A DNA stretch of 64,000 nt from Pithys albifrons albifrons (taxonomy: Eukaryota; Chordata; Aves; Passeriformes; Thamnophilidae): assembly GCF_047495875.1 (NCBI RefSeq), contig NC_092461.1:92448431-92512430 (forward strand). The letters run 5' to 3'. The notes below the pieces were generated by a model, which was given only the letters and a program-made list of their open reading frames with translations, ran no database searches and was not told the DNA's origin. Shown here one piece after another: positions 1 to 11,820 of this stretch. The translations under genes were made by a program, and so were the position numbers. Every line of letters starts with the position of its first letter. The stretch's first letter is position 1.

Positions 1-109
1 AGGGGATGTGGTCAGTCCTGATTTACAAACTCCTGGCCTCTGGAAAGGTGATGGATGACCTTGTGATGCCTGCCAGCCCACTTCTGGTCTACTGGACTGC
101 TACTTTATA

Positions 110-165
110 ATAGAACAATTCACACTGGAAGGGACCTCAGGAGGTCATTTAATCTGACCTGCTGA
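110..165 (-). repeat. CR1 LINE 3'-end fragment, antisense
   Basis: The stretch resembles the reverse complement of the CR1 3' region (a GGAAGGGACCTC-type core followed by AGGTCAT and a short unique part). It is short and diverged. The next several hundred bases carry overlapping open frames on both strands but no recognisable protein, and may be older repeat. Confidence 0.5.
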
Positions 166-1655
166 TAACAGCTGAGTCAGCTATGAAGTATAGCTGGAGG
201 AGATGCACTTTGCATCCCTCCTCTGCCCATCTGGAAGGTGGGGGCCACTGGTCATTTTTCCAGGCCTCAGAAACTGCCCCTGCAGCACTAATCCTCTTGT
301 ATTGCCTATGATCTTGCAACAACACTTGAGAATGTCCCTGCAATATTGGTGGCCAGCCCCAACAGCAGCCTTGGAGACCTCCCTGTCTTGGGCACTGGTG
401 GTATTGTCCAAGTTACAAAGGCAACCTGAACTCCAGGTTCAGTCCCCTCTGTTTGGTGTAATCTGCAAACTAGAGCCTCAAGCGCTCCATTGCCTCCTCC
501 TGATGTTCAATGGCACAGCCCCCATGACCAGCCTCTGGGGTAGTGAGATTCCAGGGTCACCAAAATCCCTTCTTCACTCCTCTTGGAACCCCATCAGCTG
601 GACTGGTGCTTTGTGGTGGGGATCCCGAAGGGTGGAGCCAGTCACTCAGTTGTGGTGTCACAAATGGCTGAGGAGAGAAAAGAAGCAATTTTCTTTGCCC
701 TGCTGACTCCCACCTTGTTCACAGCTGGCCACTGCCTTTGGCTCAAAGCACCTGGGGCCACCAGCTGAGGCTTGGGTTGTCTAGGTGCTGGGCTGCAAGC
801 CTGGTCCTGAATCAGGGCACCAGCCCACACTTCTGTGTGACATGACTTCTGTTGTCAGCTAGATGAAAGTGATAAAAGTCTCTGAAAACTGAAAGAATAC
901 AGGTAAATATAAGTAATGTAAAATAGATAAATAAGATAGACATCCATGATTTAAACTCCTAGGCTTTTGGAGAGCACACCGTCTGTACTCTTTAGCTGAG
1001 GGTTCACCTGTGCCCCACTAGCCTGAGTGAGAAATCCAACACTGCACCAGTTTTCTACAGAGATGCTAGTTCATGTCTGGTTTCCCAGGAAATATCACTC
1101 TTTCCTTCCATGCAAGCACATTAGTCTAAACTGTTGTCTCCTCTGTCTCCCTAAGACTGGTGGAGTTTGTCAATTCAGGGTCTGAACATGGATATGGATA
1201 AAAAATTGCAGACACAAGAATAATGAGGCTGGCTTAGAAAAGAGGAGCAGCTGAACTTTTACCCATCAGGTCCAAAATTCCATGTATCACCTGTATAATC
1301 TTCCTTACCATAATTTCTCCAAATATTATACATTTCCATGAAAATTTTTGGCTTTGAATAGAAACTTGTAATGTAAATAATTTATCACTGTAAGTGCAGC
1401 CCAGCCTTTCTTCACCTATTCCTGATCAGATTCTAGGGCTTGCAATGTTTTCATCATAATGTTCCATTAAATTGATGCATTTTTCCCCCCCACCCAAGCT
1501 TCATTACAGACTGAATTGCAGGCAGGAAACAGCTAGACTCCTAAGGCACTGAGCAGGTCACAAAGAACAAGAACAAAGTTGTATGAGATCCAGAAACAAG
1601 GCAATAGCTTCTCCATAAATCCATTAAAGACAGCTAATACCATTTCACACTGAAG
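166..1655. other. Intergenic or unknown stretch
   Basis: A moderately GC-rich block (about 166-840) holds an open frame of 167 codons on the + strand and shorter ones on the - strand. None shows a recognisable domain, and the composition looks like decayed repeat. From 840 to 1,655 the sequence is AT-rich and I see nothing supportable. Confidence 0.4.
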
Positions 1656-1754
1656 ATGACACCCATAATTAGTGGCGTGACAGAAACCTCCCCCCTACTT
1701 TTGGCTTGTATCCTTGTAGGGGCTGCTGCAGGTGTTGTCACTGGGTTGATCCTT
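1656..1754 (+). CDS. Candidate first coding exon of an unrecognised small membrane protein
   Basis: The ATG at 1,656 has a purine at -3 and an in-frame stop seven codons upstream. It opens a frame of 33 codons that ends exactly at a strong GTAAGT donor (1,755). Residues 13-33 form one uninterrupted hydrophobic, small-residue-rich segment (LLLACILVGAAAG and onward), as expected for a signal anchor. Without splicing the frame continues to a stop at 1,800-1,802, giving a 48-residue peptide with a basic tail (YRKKE). The donor leaves phase 0, which fits the exon-like frame at 3,499. I do not recognise the family. It could be a short membrane peptide, the start of the three-exon gene described below, or chance. 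Confidence 0.35.
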
Positions 1755-1802
1755 GTAAGTGTATACAGAAAAAAGGAGAACTTTCAAAAGGAACTTTTTT
1801 AG

Positions 1803-3498
1803 GATGTCTGTAGAAATTGATATATATATCTCTACTTGAGCTTATTTGTCAGGGGTAAGTTCCAAAGGCTGTTTGTATTCTGACTGAATTCACAGCACAG
1901 TAGCTGTGGGCAAACACTAAGCAACATGCAATACCTGCCTGAAAGAGTTCACACTCTAGCCTTCAAAAATTTAAATAACACCCCAAATGTAAAAAAAATT
2001 TGAATAAATTAGGCTTCTGTGAAAAGAATTAGGACATAACTCCTTGTTAATAACAGAGACAAACATGTCCCATGAGTGTGACTCTGTTAACTGGTCACAG
2101 CATTTGAAGAGGATTGTGCTTACAGCCCTCCTCTCCGTCCTGAAAGAATCATGTTTGCAATGTTCAATTTAAGGAATTGAACTGCAACTATTTTCTTCAA
2201 ATTAATATTATTTAAAAGCTAATTGGTGATGTCAGTGATGGTTTTCCCCTTTAATTAACAATGTATAATGCAACTTTAACTACGATTTAATTGCATTACG
2301 AATGCAAGAAGGTATTTTTTGAAAGCTCTTGAAGTTTTTTTCTTTTCCTCTTAGGAGATTAATCCCATTAGTATTAATGCTTAACTGCTCAAAATCCTTA
2401 TATATTACTATGAGAACTGAGCTCAAAGTTTAACTATTCTAAAAATTGTAATGCTTCTAAGTTAAACATGTTCTAAGTCTTAGAGACATTAGAATGGAAA
2501 AAGATGCATGGAATTTCAATGTCATTTTGGCTAACAGTGTTAGAGAAAATGGACTTTTATGTATCTTTAGAAACATTGCATAAATGTAGATGATCGAATT
2601 TCTCAAATTGAAAATTGCCACTCACAGCAAAGATTTTGACATTGAGAGAGGACACCTCTTTCCTGCCCACAAAAGAAGGTGTGAAAGCATTCTTATTTAC
2701 ACTTCTGAAGAAAATGAGCTGTTTCTTCTCCTTTTGACTGCAGCAGGAAAGACTCTTCACCTTAGCTCCTTGGTGTTTAGATGGTCACATGCACAGGATT
2801 CTCTTGAAGGGAGGTGTCAGAGAAGTGTTTTTTGATCTCTGCCATGAATGATGCAATTCACCTCTCAAAGCAGCTGTTTCAGACTGTCAGCTTAGGCAGG
2901 TACATTTATTTGGTTATACACAGGTCATGGTTCCAGTTAATCTGTGGGCTAGAGATCCACGTGTACAGAAAAAAGACAAAAAAAGCCCACCATCAAAATC
3001 ATGGCATCCTGATGAAACTATCTCACACTCAAAAATAGCACAATAGGTAAGAAACAAGGGGGCCTAAAATTTATTTTGACCTAACCTGCAGAGGAAACCT
3101 AGACATCTATAGTGGGCTCTACACAGGCCACTAGCACATCCATTACATCCCCTCAGAAGAAAAAAATTTAGAATAACCACGAGACGCAAAAGACACATTG
3201 ATCAGAGCTGGAAATGTGACTAGTAAAAATTTAACTTTCCTTTAAATGCACCATGTGCAACTGGCTGTTTTGAGTGCCAATATATGTGTATTCTGAGTGA
3301 AAAGTTTAGACACAAACATTGAATTGTAGAAGCAGAAGAGTAAAGAAACAAATACTGCAAGTTTCTCAGGCAAACAATGTGGAGTTATCCGACCTCGGAT
3401 TCTCGAGATCAGCTCATGTTAGGAGCAAACAGGGTAACTGGTGGGACACAGTCTGGCTATGACAGAATAAGAAGCTCCTGATGCATTTTTTTTTTTAG
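1803..3498. other. AT-rich stretch, possible intron
   Basis: No repeat or RNA gene could be recognised. An 81-codon open frame at 2,590-2,835 shows no domain and no splice context. If the candidate gene is real, this is its first intron. Confidence 0.35.
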
Positions 3499-3595
3499 AA
3501 GATTGATGCAAACGAGTGGTTCCTATCAGAGTTTCTCAAAAAGAAGTCGTACAAAGAAGCTGAAAGAGATCCACTCTGCGTGCGCAAGGGGAAAA
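3499..3595 (+). CDS. Candidate internal exon, lysine- and glutamate-rich
   Basis: A long pyrimidine run followed by AG at 3,497-3,498 makes a strong acceptor. The frame beginning at once is protein-like and charged (KIDANEWFLSEFLKKKSYKE and onward). It keeps CpGs in several codons, unusual in AT-rich intergenic DNA here. A weak GT donor after 3,595 leaves phase 1, which matches the terminal exon-like frame at 11,467. If not spliced, the frame stays open to a stop near 3,651. The entry phase 0 agrees with the donor at 1,755. I do not recognise the family. The donor is poor, so the true exon end may differ or another exon may intervene. Confidence 0.35.
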
Positions 3596-6500
3596 GTATT
3601 ATTAGAGAAACATTTATCCAGATAAACAAATTTCCCCTCAGTTTGTCTTGATACACTTGAAGAAAAATTGCAACAAATAAGAATTTGTATTTAATGGAAT
3701 GGTAGGCTCTGACAGAGATTCAGAAATGGGGACAGATGTTTTTTCATGCAGTCAGGATTCCCTTCAAATTTCTGATTCCAGTTCTGAGGAGTCTCTGTGA
3801 TAAACACTGTTGGAAGCTGCAGCAAGAGATCTGAGTAAACTCTGATGACACCTTTCCTACTGACCACCTCAGTAAAATTGACTGACTATGGATTAGGTGG
3901 GAAACAGCCTCCACAGAAGAGAGGAGAGGCCTCCAAAGAGGCATGTAGTCAGCTATGACTTTCTATGTCTTGGTGGAGCCTCAGTCTTTTTTTAAGGCAG
4001 GAAATTCTTATGAATCCCACCTAAAGTAGTGGCATCCACTTTCCCCACGTTTCTGGGTGCAGAAATCATGTTAGTTTTTTTTTTTTTTTAAATACTTTAA
4101 CTTACTGACTGGATGCCTAGCATAGATCCTCAGAAGAATTGACCTTTCTCCCTATTATTTCTTTGAGACATCAGGGGAGAGCTCAGAAGGTAATTTGTAA
4201 TTTTTCTGCTGCCAAGAAAGTCTTTAGAAATGCTGCAGTACACATCCAGGCAGCCCCAAGGCTATAATGGTTTAGAATAACTCAAGGTTCGGCAATGCAT
4301 TTTTGTTTAAAATTTCTTTGTCAGCTTTGAATGTTTCTGATTTACAACCTACATCACTGTCCTATGAGTAATAAGGTGAAAAATGAAATGTAGATGGGAT
4401 TTATGAACTCTGAGATAGTACAATAGTTTTCATCAATAAATGGTGGGAAAACCTTTGGTGGGAATACTATACTCAAGGAATAAATGGTGGGAAAACTATA
4501 CTCAAGGAAAAATTTAAGGATTAATTTCCAGACATTCAGAATTGATCTTTTCCATTTTCAATTTTTGTGTAATTTGATTGATACATAATTCCCATTATTA
4601 TCTTATACATGCTGGATGATTTTTCTGTACTTATAATTCTGCCCATGTCTATACTAACTGAGGTTATAACTATCCATAAGGGGCTTCTAAATAATTAGGG
4701 TTGATACTTAAAGCTTCAGCGAATCCAATACAACTGAAACTTAGAGCAACTGATCAATTTGATTGCTTTAAAAACAATACAGCCTGTATACAGATGAGGT
4801 AACTTACCAAGTGAACCAGCTCCTTATAAATCATGTGAGTACTAAAATAAAACTTGACTGTAAATTTAACACTGCTGATCTATACACAGATGTGATAAAA
4901 AAACAAAGTAAGAAGTTAAAGTGTCAGCTGAGGGTATTTAATACTTAGAGACAACACAGCAATCATAGTAAATAAGTAAACATTTTTTTGGGTGGTGGCA
5001 AAGAATAAAAGAAATTTTAGAATCATAAATGCAATTTAAGATTATTTTCCTTGTTTAAAGTATCAGATAGATGTCACCTGAGATTCAAAGCATAATGCAT
5101 AACACACACACACACCCCAACATATTTAATAAACAAAAGGAGAAATAGACTGAAAACAAACCACAGGACTTTACTTTTAACATCAACAGAAAAAAATAAT
5201 TTAATTTTTGTTCATTTGTGAATGGCTCACACTCTGAGGCAATCCTTCTGGTTTCTATAAACAATATTGTTGAGGAAAATTCAGCCAAAAGAAGTGCTTG
5301 GACAAACCATTAGTGCCAATGCTGAATTCAAGCAAGAAATATTGAAAGTGACTCATATGCAGGAAAGAAATACTAGATTAACATGAGTTGCTATTTGACT
5401 TTTCTGAATACAAATTCTCAGTATTTTTATTGCAATAGCACATTTATCACTTACTTCCCCTGCACTGCTTAAAAATTCTTCTACATTTTCCTCTGTTCTC
5501 CACAAGCTATATTCTAAGTTACTAGTAAGGTTATTTGAACATATCACTTCTAGTCTTTAATCCTTGAGAAATCCCTTCAACAGATTATCAATATTCCACA
5601 ACAGAAACTCATAATCATTGTGTCTTATTGAAATGCAATAAAACCAAGGCACACAATATTGATTTTACAGATATTTGAATATAGAGGGAAGTACAGAATC
5701 AGAGTCACAAGAGTACCAATGCTTTGTATTTATATTTAAAAGCCTTGTTTTCTATGAAAGCAGTGAGTGGCTGGTGTTAAACTAGTCAGATATGTAAACA
5801 TTCATAAGTACTGAGAACTATAAAGAATGTAGGTTGTAAGATCTGAGTCACCTCCTCACTTGTACAGATTTTGCCCATGTAACAGTAAAATGAAGTCTAA
5901 TTTTTTTCTTGAAATTACTTCATGTATAATTGTTGTATGATTATGTCCTGTCTGCACTGTCACTTCACAAATGCCAAATAATGACTTAATCTTTCCTCCT
6001 TCACAATCCACTCTTAATCAAAACAACATGTTTCTGAATAGTGAGCGTTTTCTTGCTGAAAGCACTACAAAACTTGAAACTTGTATTGACTAAAACCAAC
6101 ATTCCTATTTCAGTCCGTTTCCTCCCCCACCATTTACCAGAACCTCAGACACAGGCACAGTTTCCTATCCAATGTAACCTTTTGAGAATGTCAAAAGAGA
6201 GAATAATTTATACTGCTCCTTGAGTTACATTTCAGAAACTAGCTTTTGAAAACAGTTCACTGAAGAAACTAATCCTTAGATTTCAGAGAGAAATAACATA
6301 TCCTTTTCTGTTATCTAGGAAGTTCAGACTTCAGTGCTCTAAGGGCTCTTTTGGTCTCTTACTTTTTTGGTATCAGTCAAAGCTAAACAGAGATGGTCAA
6401 TCAAATGCCTAACTTTTACATTAAAGATAAGGGATGAATGATCTTTAATATTTTGAGCTTTGAAAACTGAATCAACAAAAAAACTAGGAAAAAGGCAACT

Positions 6501-6965
6501 GGATTTTTAATTTAGTGGATGAGATAAAGTTAGTCAAATTATGAGAAATGCTAAATATCAAGAGACATTTCCAAATAATAAGATCTATTAAAGTGTGCAC
6601 TATCTTATGTATAGGAAGAAAAATCTTTGCTACTGTAATTAAACCTTGACTAGAAGAATATGCCTGTAGATGTAGAAGCATAATATCACTTCCTTATTTA
6701 CCTATATGAATTAATTTCTATATTTTGAGAATGTTTTTAAAATACAAATAAAAACAGCCTGCAAACCCCATAAATCAAAAGACGAATTACTTGCATTCAG
6801 TTAGAAGTTTCTACTTGTCTGTATCTTAGTTATCAAAACTGCTACAGTCTGTGGTGATACACTACTGGCAAAGAGAAATTAATGGTTATTTAGGCAAAAT
6901 ATCTGGAAAATACACTTAATTTCTGTAAATTCTTTCATAAGTCTTTGAGAAGATCAAGTGGGCTT
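3596..6965. other. AT-rich stretch without recognised genes
   Basis: Apart from an imperfect short direct repeat near 4,435-4,508 and a short CA run near 5,103, nothing can be supported. Short open frames (at most 78 codons) look random. It would be intron if the candidate gene spanning 1,656-11,666 is real. Confidence 0.35.
4435..4508. repeat. Imperfect tandem duplication
   Basis: The string AATAAATGGTGGGAAAAC, followed a little later by TATACTCAAGGAA, occurs twice in succession. The first copy carries a short extra piece. This looks like a local duplication. Confidence 0.6.
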
Positions 6966-8095
6966 GTGTGGCCAGGTTTCAGTAGTAGAGGGCCTTCAGA
7001 GGTGGCTTCAGTGAGAATGTGCTAGAAGCTTTCCCCATATCTGGCACTGGCTCCAAGAAGGACCCACCACTGGCCAAGCCCAAGCCAATCAGGAAAAATG
7101 GTAACAGCTCTGTCATACATATTTAAGAACAGAAAAAATGTTATTGTGCAGAAGAAATTTTGATCCTTGTGGGTCCTTTCCAATTCTGAATATTCTGTGA
7201 TTCTGTGATTTAGGCCAGAGAAGAGCAGTGAGAATATGTGAGAGGAGCAATTCTGCAGATCCCAAAGTCAGTGCAGAAGGAGGGTGAGGAAGTGCTCCAG
7301 GTGTCAGAGTTGACATTCCCTTGAAGCCCATGGTGAAGCCCATGGTGAGGCAGTTTCCCCCTGCAGCCCATGAGGGTCAACAGAGTGCAGAGATCCACCT
7401 GCAGTCCATGGAAGAGACACACACTGGAGCAGGTGGATGCTTAAAAAGAAGGTTGTAAACCCATAGGAAGCCTGTATGGGAGCAAGGGCTTGGCAGGGAT
7501 CTGCAGGCCCATGGAAAGAGGACAGCAAACTGGAGCAGGTTTCCTGGTAGGACCTGTGACCCTCTGGGGGACCCACACTGGAGCAGGATGTTTCTTAAAG
7601 GGCTACACTCTGTGGAAGAGTGATCCACGTTGGAGCAGTTCATGAAAAACTGTTGCCTGTGGGATGAACTCATGCTGGAGAAGTTTGTGGAGAACTGCCT
7701 CCTGTGGGAGGGGGAGGGACCCTACGGGGAGCAGGGGAAGGACTCCTCTCCCTGAGCAGTGGCAGAAACAACTTCTGATGAACTGACCATAACTGCCTGC
7801 ACTGCTGAGCAGGGAGGAGGCAGAGCCTGGGAAGGATGGACGGGTGGGGAGAAGGTGTTTTTAAGGTTTATTTTACTTCTCATTATCCCTCTTTGATTGT
7901 GTTGTTAATAAAGTCAGTTGATATCCCCAAGTTCAGTCTGTTTTGCCTGTGATGGTAGTTGGTGAGTGATCTCTCCTAGTCCTTATCTCAACTCATGAAC
8001 CTTGGCCATATTTTCTTTCCCCGGTCCAGCTGAGAAGGGGAGTGATAGAGTGGCTTTGGTAGCACCTGGCATCCAGCCACAGCCAAACCAATACA
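6966..8095 (+). mobile_element. Avian ERVL-like LTR with a nested CR1-type tail
   Basis: The stretch follows a long LTR type common in birds. It opens with GTGTGGCCAGG and has a middle part with many imperfect repeats of a unit containing CCATGG, ACCCACACTGGAGCAG and similar. Then come an AATAAA signal at about 7,908 and a close of the type GTCCAGCTGAGAAGGGGAGTG, ending in CA at 8,095. The extreme 5' end is missing, and I see no target duplication. The open frames read on the minus strand at 7,113-7,673 come only from the internal repeats. No retroviral genes flank it, so it is a lone LTR. Family naming needs a repeat library. Confidence 0.75.
7149..7211 (+). repeat. CR1-type 3' tail inserted inside the LTR
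   Basis: GATCCTTGTGGGTCC followed by TTCCAA and repeated ATTCTGTG units is the typical CR1 (or CR1-tailed SINE) 3' end. It splits LTR sequence that continues on both sides, so it arrived after the LTR. Confidence 0.65.
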
Positions 8096-10884
8096 GTGAA
8101 GAATGAGTCCCTAAAATATTCAAGGAAATTCTGATATTTAAAAAAAAAATTTAATATACCTGTTACCAGCATCTGTTAGGTATAGGAAAGATCATAGAAG
8201 TTAAGCACAGACAAGAATACAATTTGCTCTTCTATGAAAAGCAGCAGTTAGCATTGAATTTCTGGGAAAACATGATCATGTCACAAGCTGTCTGGAAACC
8301 AATACTATCTCCCACATAGTTATGGAAAAGAGATGTCAGTAGACATTTCCCTTTAGCACATCAATGTTTTTCAAATTCTCACCCTAAAGTAGACAAGGGC
8401 ATATGTGGACTTTCAAATGCATCTCACTGGGTTATATGCATCAGTCCCATTGAACTCAATAAAGAGTCCTGCTTGGACCTTTCACAAAATAACTTGCTGC
8501 ACCTCTTTCAATCTATCTGTGTTTAAAAGTAACTGGCAATTTATCCATAATCAGTTCTGTGGGCCAGAGTACATACTTTTAAATAAGAATTATAAACTTT
8601 AATTAAATAAAGCTGAAAATTATTGGTGACCTCAAATATGACATTTCAGAGAAGAAAAATGTGTTTAATATATCAAACAAAAAAGCACCAGTGTAGAAGA
8701 CAAGCTACAACTTTTTTGAAGTGTCTTTAAAATAGTAAACTTAATTGATAGGAGCAAGAAAGGATATCTCAAATGGGGAGTTAAGAATTTAGCTTCTAAA
8801 CACTTGCACAGCTTTTGTGACACAATGAATCTGCTTAGGTAAGGCTTGAGACTAGTTTAAAATTGCTTTGGTTCGAAAGTTGTTGATTTATATGTGAACA
8901 ATGTTTTAAACATTTGATACATATCATTACCAATATAATCTGTGACAAAAGAGGGGTTTAATCTGCTTACATTTCACACAATTTTTTGTGATCTTTTGTT
9001 GTTTTGTAATGTTGTGCTGCTTCTTGGACTTAAAATGCAGCATAAATTCATCTTATATTTTAAATTATCTAAGTATTTGTTTTAGCAGTCCTGTCTCCCA
9101 GAACTACATTTACTACATTTATGGTGTTTGTTTCCGTACTATATTACCTCCCAGCTACTGGACTTGTAACCAGCAGCCAGACATTGGACTGCCTTGCAGT
9201 CACAGTCCAAATGCTGATACTTTATTTGTAACTTTTGCAGGAATCACTGATTTTATATACAAATATACACAAAGGAAAACTGCATGCATCTCATCTTGTA
9301 AAGCAGCACAATCAATTTCATGCTTATTAGGTACAGAAGTGTTGTTCCAAAGAATGCTGCACCTTGCAGTTGGCAGTAAACTGGCTCTGGTCCTGCTGGA
9401 GACATGCAGTGGGATCTGCCTGCAAGTGATTTCAACCCTGGTTCCAAGTCTGGGCTGCTGTACTCACATCAGTTCACCTCCAGAGCTCCCCTGCCTACTT
9501 CTTGCCAGTCTGTTTCAGTTCCTTTACAGTGATCCTATGAAGTAAACACATCAGTACACACAATGAGCCCCTACTGCTATGACAGCTCTACTGTTTTCTG
9601 ACACTTTCACAATGATTATGAAAAATCAAATCCTACCACTCAGAAAATTCACTCCATGTTCAAGTTATTGCAAGTTTATTGACCAAAATTGTGTAATGCT
9701 ATCAGCTAGAAAATTTTGGCTGTGATGCATGCGCTGACTGGCGAAACTCAGATTTGTCTAAATGTCAGATTGATTTATAATAGCCTGCTATCTCTCCTAA
9801 TACTTTTTTTCTGATTTTTTTTCCTATCAGCAAACTTAGCCTCTTGATATCAGAGGAATATTAGTGGAATATAAACTTGGAGATCTGCAGAGGTTTCTGA
9901 TGTCACTACTTGAAGACAGGAGAGTAAATCATTAGATGTTCTGATGGAGTCCCACAATGATTAGTTATTATATCCACAAAGATGTTTCCAAGCCATGCCA
10001 GATTGACTTTTGTTTTTTTCCTTTTTAAAAGGGTTGTTTATACTTGGCCAGTCTTGTTTTAGTGGGCTAAATGACAAAGAATCTTTAAGCAGTGCTTTCC
10101 TTGTGTAACTTCACAGATAGCTTGTGTGCCTGTCCCAATGTGTTCTTGCTCAAACTTGTCTCTTTGTGAAACAAGAGAAATTTTTATTAATAGGCAGAGC
10201 AAAGGGTACAGATCATACTAAAGACAGAGATGGTACAGAATTAATTTATTACTTGATCAGTTCCTATTCCCCACAGCTTTCTAAACAGGAAAAGATTAAT
10301 TTGGTTCACAATCCATTCAGGCTTTGAATTTTGCATGAAATGATGATTTAGGACACCTTCGTGATATGTACAAAGTGCTCTCAGATGTCAAGGGTTTTGG
10401 CAGGAAGTGCAAAACTCTGATCTGTACAATATACAATACATGCAAAAAATTATGACTCCTGACAATTTGAAATTCTGCCAATGCTATAGAAATTTTTATA
10501 ATGGCAGTAAAAGGCACCTTTCTAGCCCAAAGACTCTTTCCTGCCAAGCTTCCAAAATATGCAGCTAATCATGATGGAATAGGAGCAGTTAAAAGTTATA
10601 ACCATTTTATTTTATTACGGAAAGCACGAGACAAACTGCATTAGAGGCTGCTACTCCTTCTATCACAATGCCCATACATTAATGAAATAATTATGTCAAT
10701 GAATTACTTTTCAGATAAAAATATTGCAAATTTTGAATATATGGTTCTAAAAAGATATTTATATTGAAGACTGAAAATGCCATGCTTACATTGAGTATGA
10801 TAAGGCACCAAACACCTGTAAGCTTTTGATAGGTCAGAATTTTTCCTTTTTTGAAAAAAAAAAAAGGCATTCTCTTTGTAGCCA
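8096..10884. other. AT-rich stretch without recognised genes
   Basis: A 185-codon open frame at 8,988-9,545 is rich in Cys, Ser and Leu with no recognisable domain and no obvious conserved layout; I treat it as chance or decayed repeat. No RNA gene was seen. Confidence 0.35.
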
Positions 10885-11125
10885 TCCTTTAAGTACTGGA
10901 ATACTGTGATGAGAGCCCTCCAAGGCCTACAGTCTCCAGGGAGAAACTAACTTCAGTGTTTCCTCACAGGTCAGGTCCTCTAGCCCTTTTATCATCTTTG
11001 TGGCACTCCTTTAGACCCTCTCATGTCAGTCCAAATGCATCTTGAATTGTGGGGACACAGAATCACAGTGTAGCCTGATAAGCACTGCATAATTGATCTT
11101 GTGAACTTTGCAGTTTGGAATGACC
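10885..11125 (-). repeat. Diverged CR1 LINE fragment, antisense
   Basis: The order of phrases (ATCATCTTTGTGGCACTCCT, then a GACCCTCTC-type segment, then a GTGTAGCCTGATAAG-type segment) is that of the reverse complement of the CR1 3' coding and untranslated region. It is strongly diverged, so an old insertion. Confidence 0.65.
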
Positions 11126-11466
11126 TTTATTGATGACGACCTTTCTTGTTATGGCTTCCAGTCCTACTTTTCATTATATAAAATTGAGAAAAAAATAAAC
11201 AATTTCTCATTTAAATCAGTGGATTTTAGGCTTGAGAAAAGAGCTTTGAGAAGACAGTCTATGAAAAGATAGGCTATGTTTCAAAGCAAACAGTAAACTG
11301 TGCCATTTATAAAACACATACCCTGCAATTTATATAAAAATATACAGAGAGAAAATGCCCACAGAATTGAGAAGTGAAGATTTGGATCAACACACTGTAT
11401 GACAGCAAAACTACCATGGGAGTAAAAAAGGTTGAAAGGAAAAGAATCCTTCTTTGTCCCTTTTAG

Positions 11467-11666
11467 AGTATGAAGTGTTAAAACCATCAGACTTTCTACA
11501 AAGGGACATCACAAATGATACAGCTGTAGCATTAGCAAAAGCAGTGATGTTTTTAGGAGATAAAGTTGTTGGCCATGTTTTTTCTAAGATTGTAGAGAAG
11601 AAACTTTCGGTCAAAATATCTACTGCAAATGTGGTTAAAGACATCACAGATAAACTCCTTTTATAA
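11467..11666 (+). CDS. Candidate terminal coding exon of an unrecognised gene
   Basis: The acceptor TTGTCCCTTTTAG is followed by a frame of 65 complete codons ending in TAA at 11,664-11,666. An AATAAA signal lies at 11,815-11,820, so acceptor, stop and poly(A) signal occur in the right order and spacing. The peptide (VLKPSDFLQRDITNDTAVAL, then a lysine-rich amphipathic stretch ending DKLLL) looks like folded, largely helical protein. The first two exon bases complete a codon, so the entry phase is 1, matching the exon-like frame ending at 3,595. Joined, the three pieces would give 131 residues with one membrane segment. A 131-codon frame also runs on the opposite strand, so chance is not excluded. 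I do not recognise the family. Confidence 0.4.
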
Positions 11667-11814
11667 GAAAAGAAATTTGTAAGAAAAAGAAAATGGAATT
11701 TAGATGTTGACAATGAAGAGCTACTTTCAGTATCCAAAATATTAAAGATAGGCAGTAGCATTTTTTTTCTTCTCTTTGATATGCAGTACGTGTCTTTTCT
11801 TCCCATTTTTCAGA

Positions 11815-11820
11815 AATAAA
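11815..11820 (+). terminator. Poly(A) signal AATAAA after the candidate terminal exon
   Basis: Canonical hexamer about 150 bases after the stop codon at 11,664-11,666. AATAAA is not rare in AT-rich DNA, so it supports the exon only together with the acceptor and open frame. Confidence 0.35.

Noticed and set aside
203..706. 167-codon open frame on the + strand
   Set aside because: No recognisable domain, no splice or promoter context, and overlapping frames on the other strand; it lies next to a CR1 fragment in GC-richer, repeat-like DNA.
7113..7673. Four overlapping minus-strand frames of 70-98 codons
   Set aside because: They lie inside the internal repeats of an LTR, which lack stops by composition.
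8988..9545. 185-codon open frame on the + strand
   Set aside because: Cys/Ser/Leu-rich, no domain, no splice sites around it that make sense; probably chance in pyrimidine-rich DNA.
11411..11806. 131-codon frame on the minus strand
   Set aside because: It mirrors the + strand exon-like frame, which has an acceptor, stop and poly(A) signal in order; the minus frame has no such context and is rich in Ser/Phe from reverse reading.
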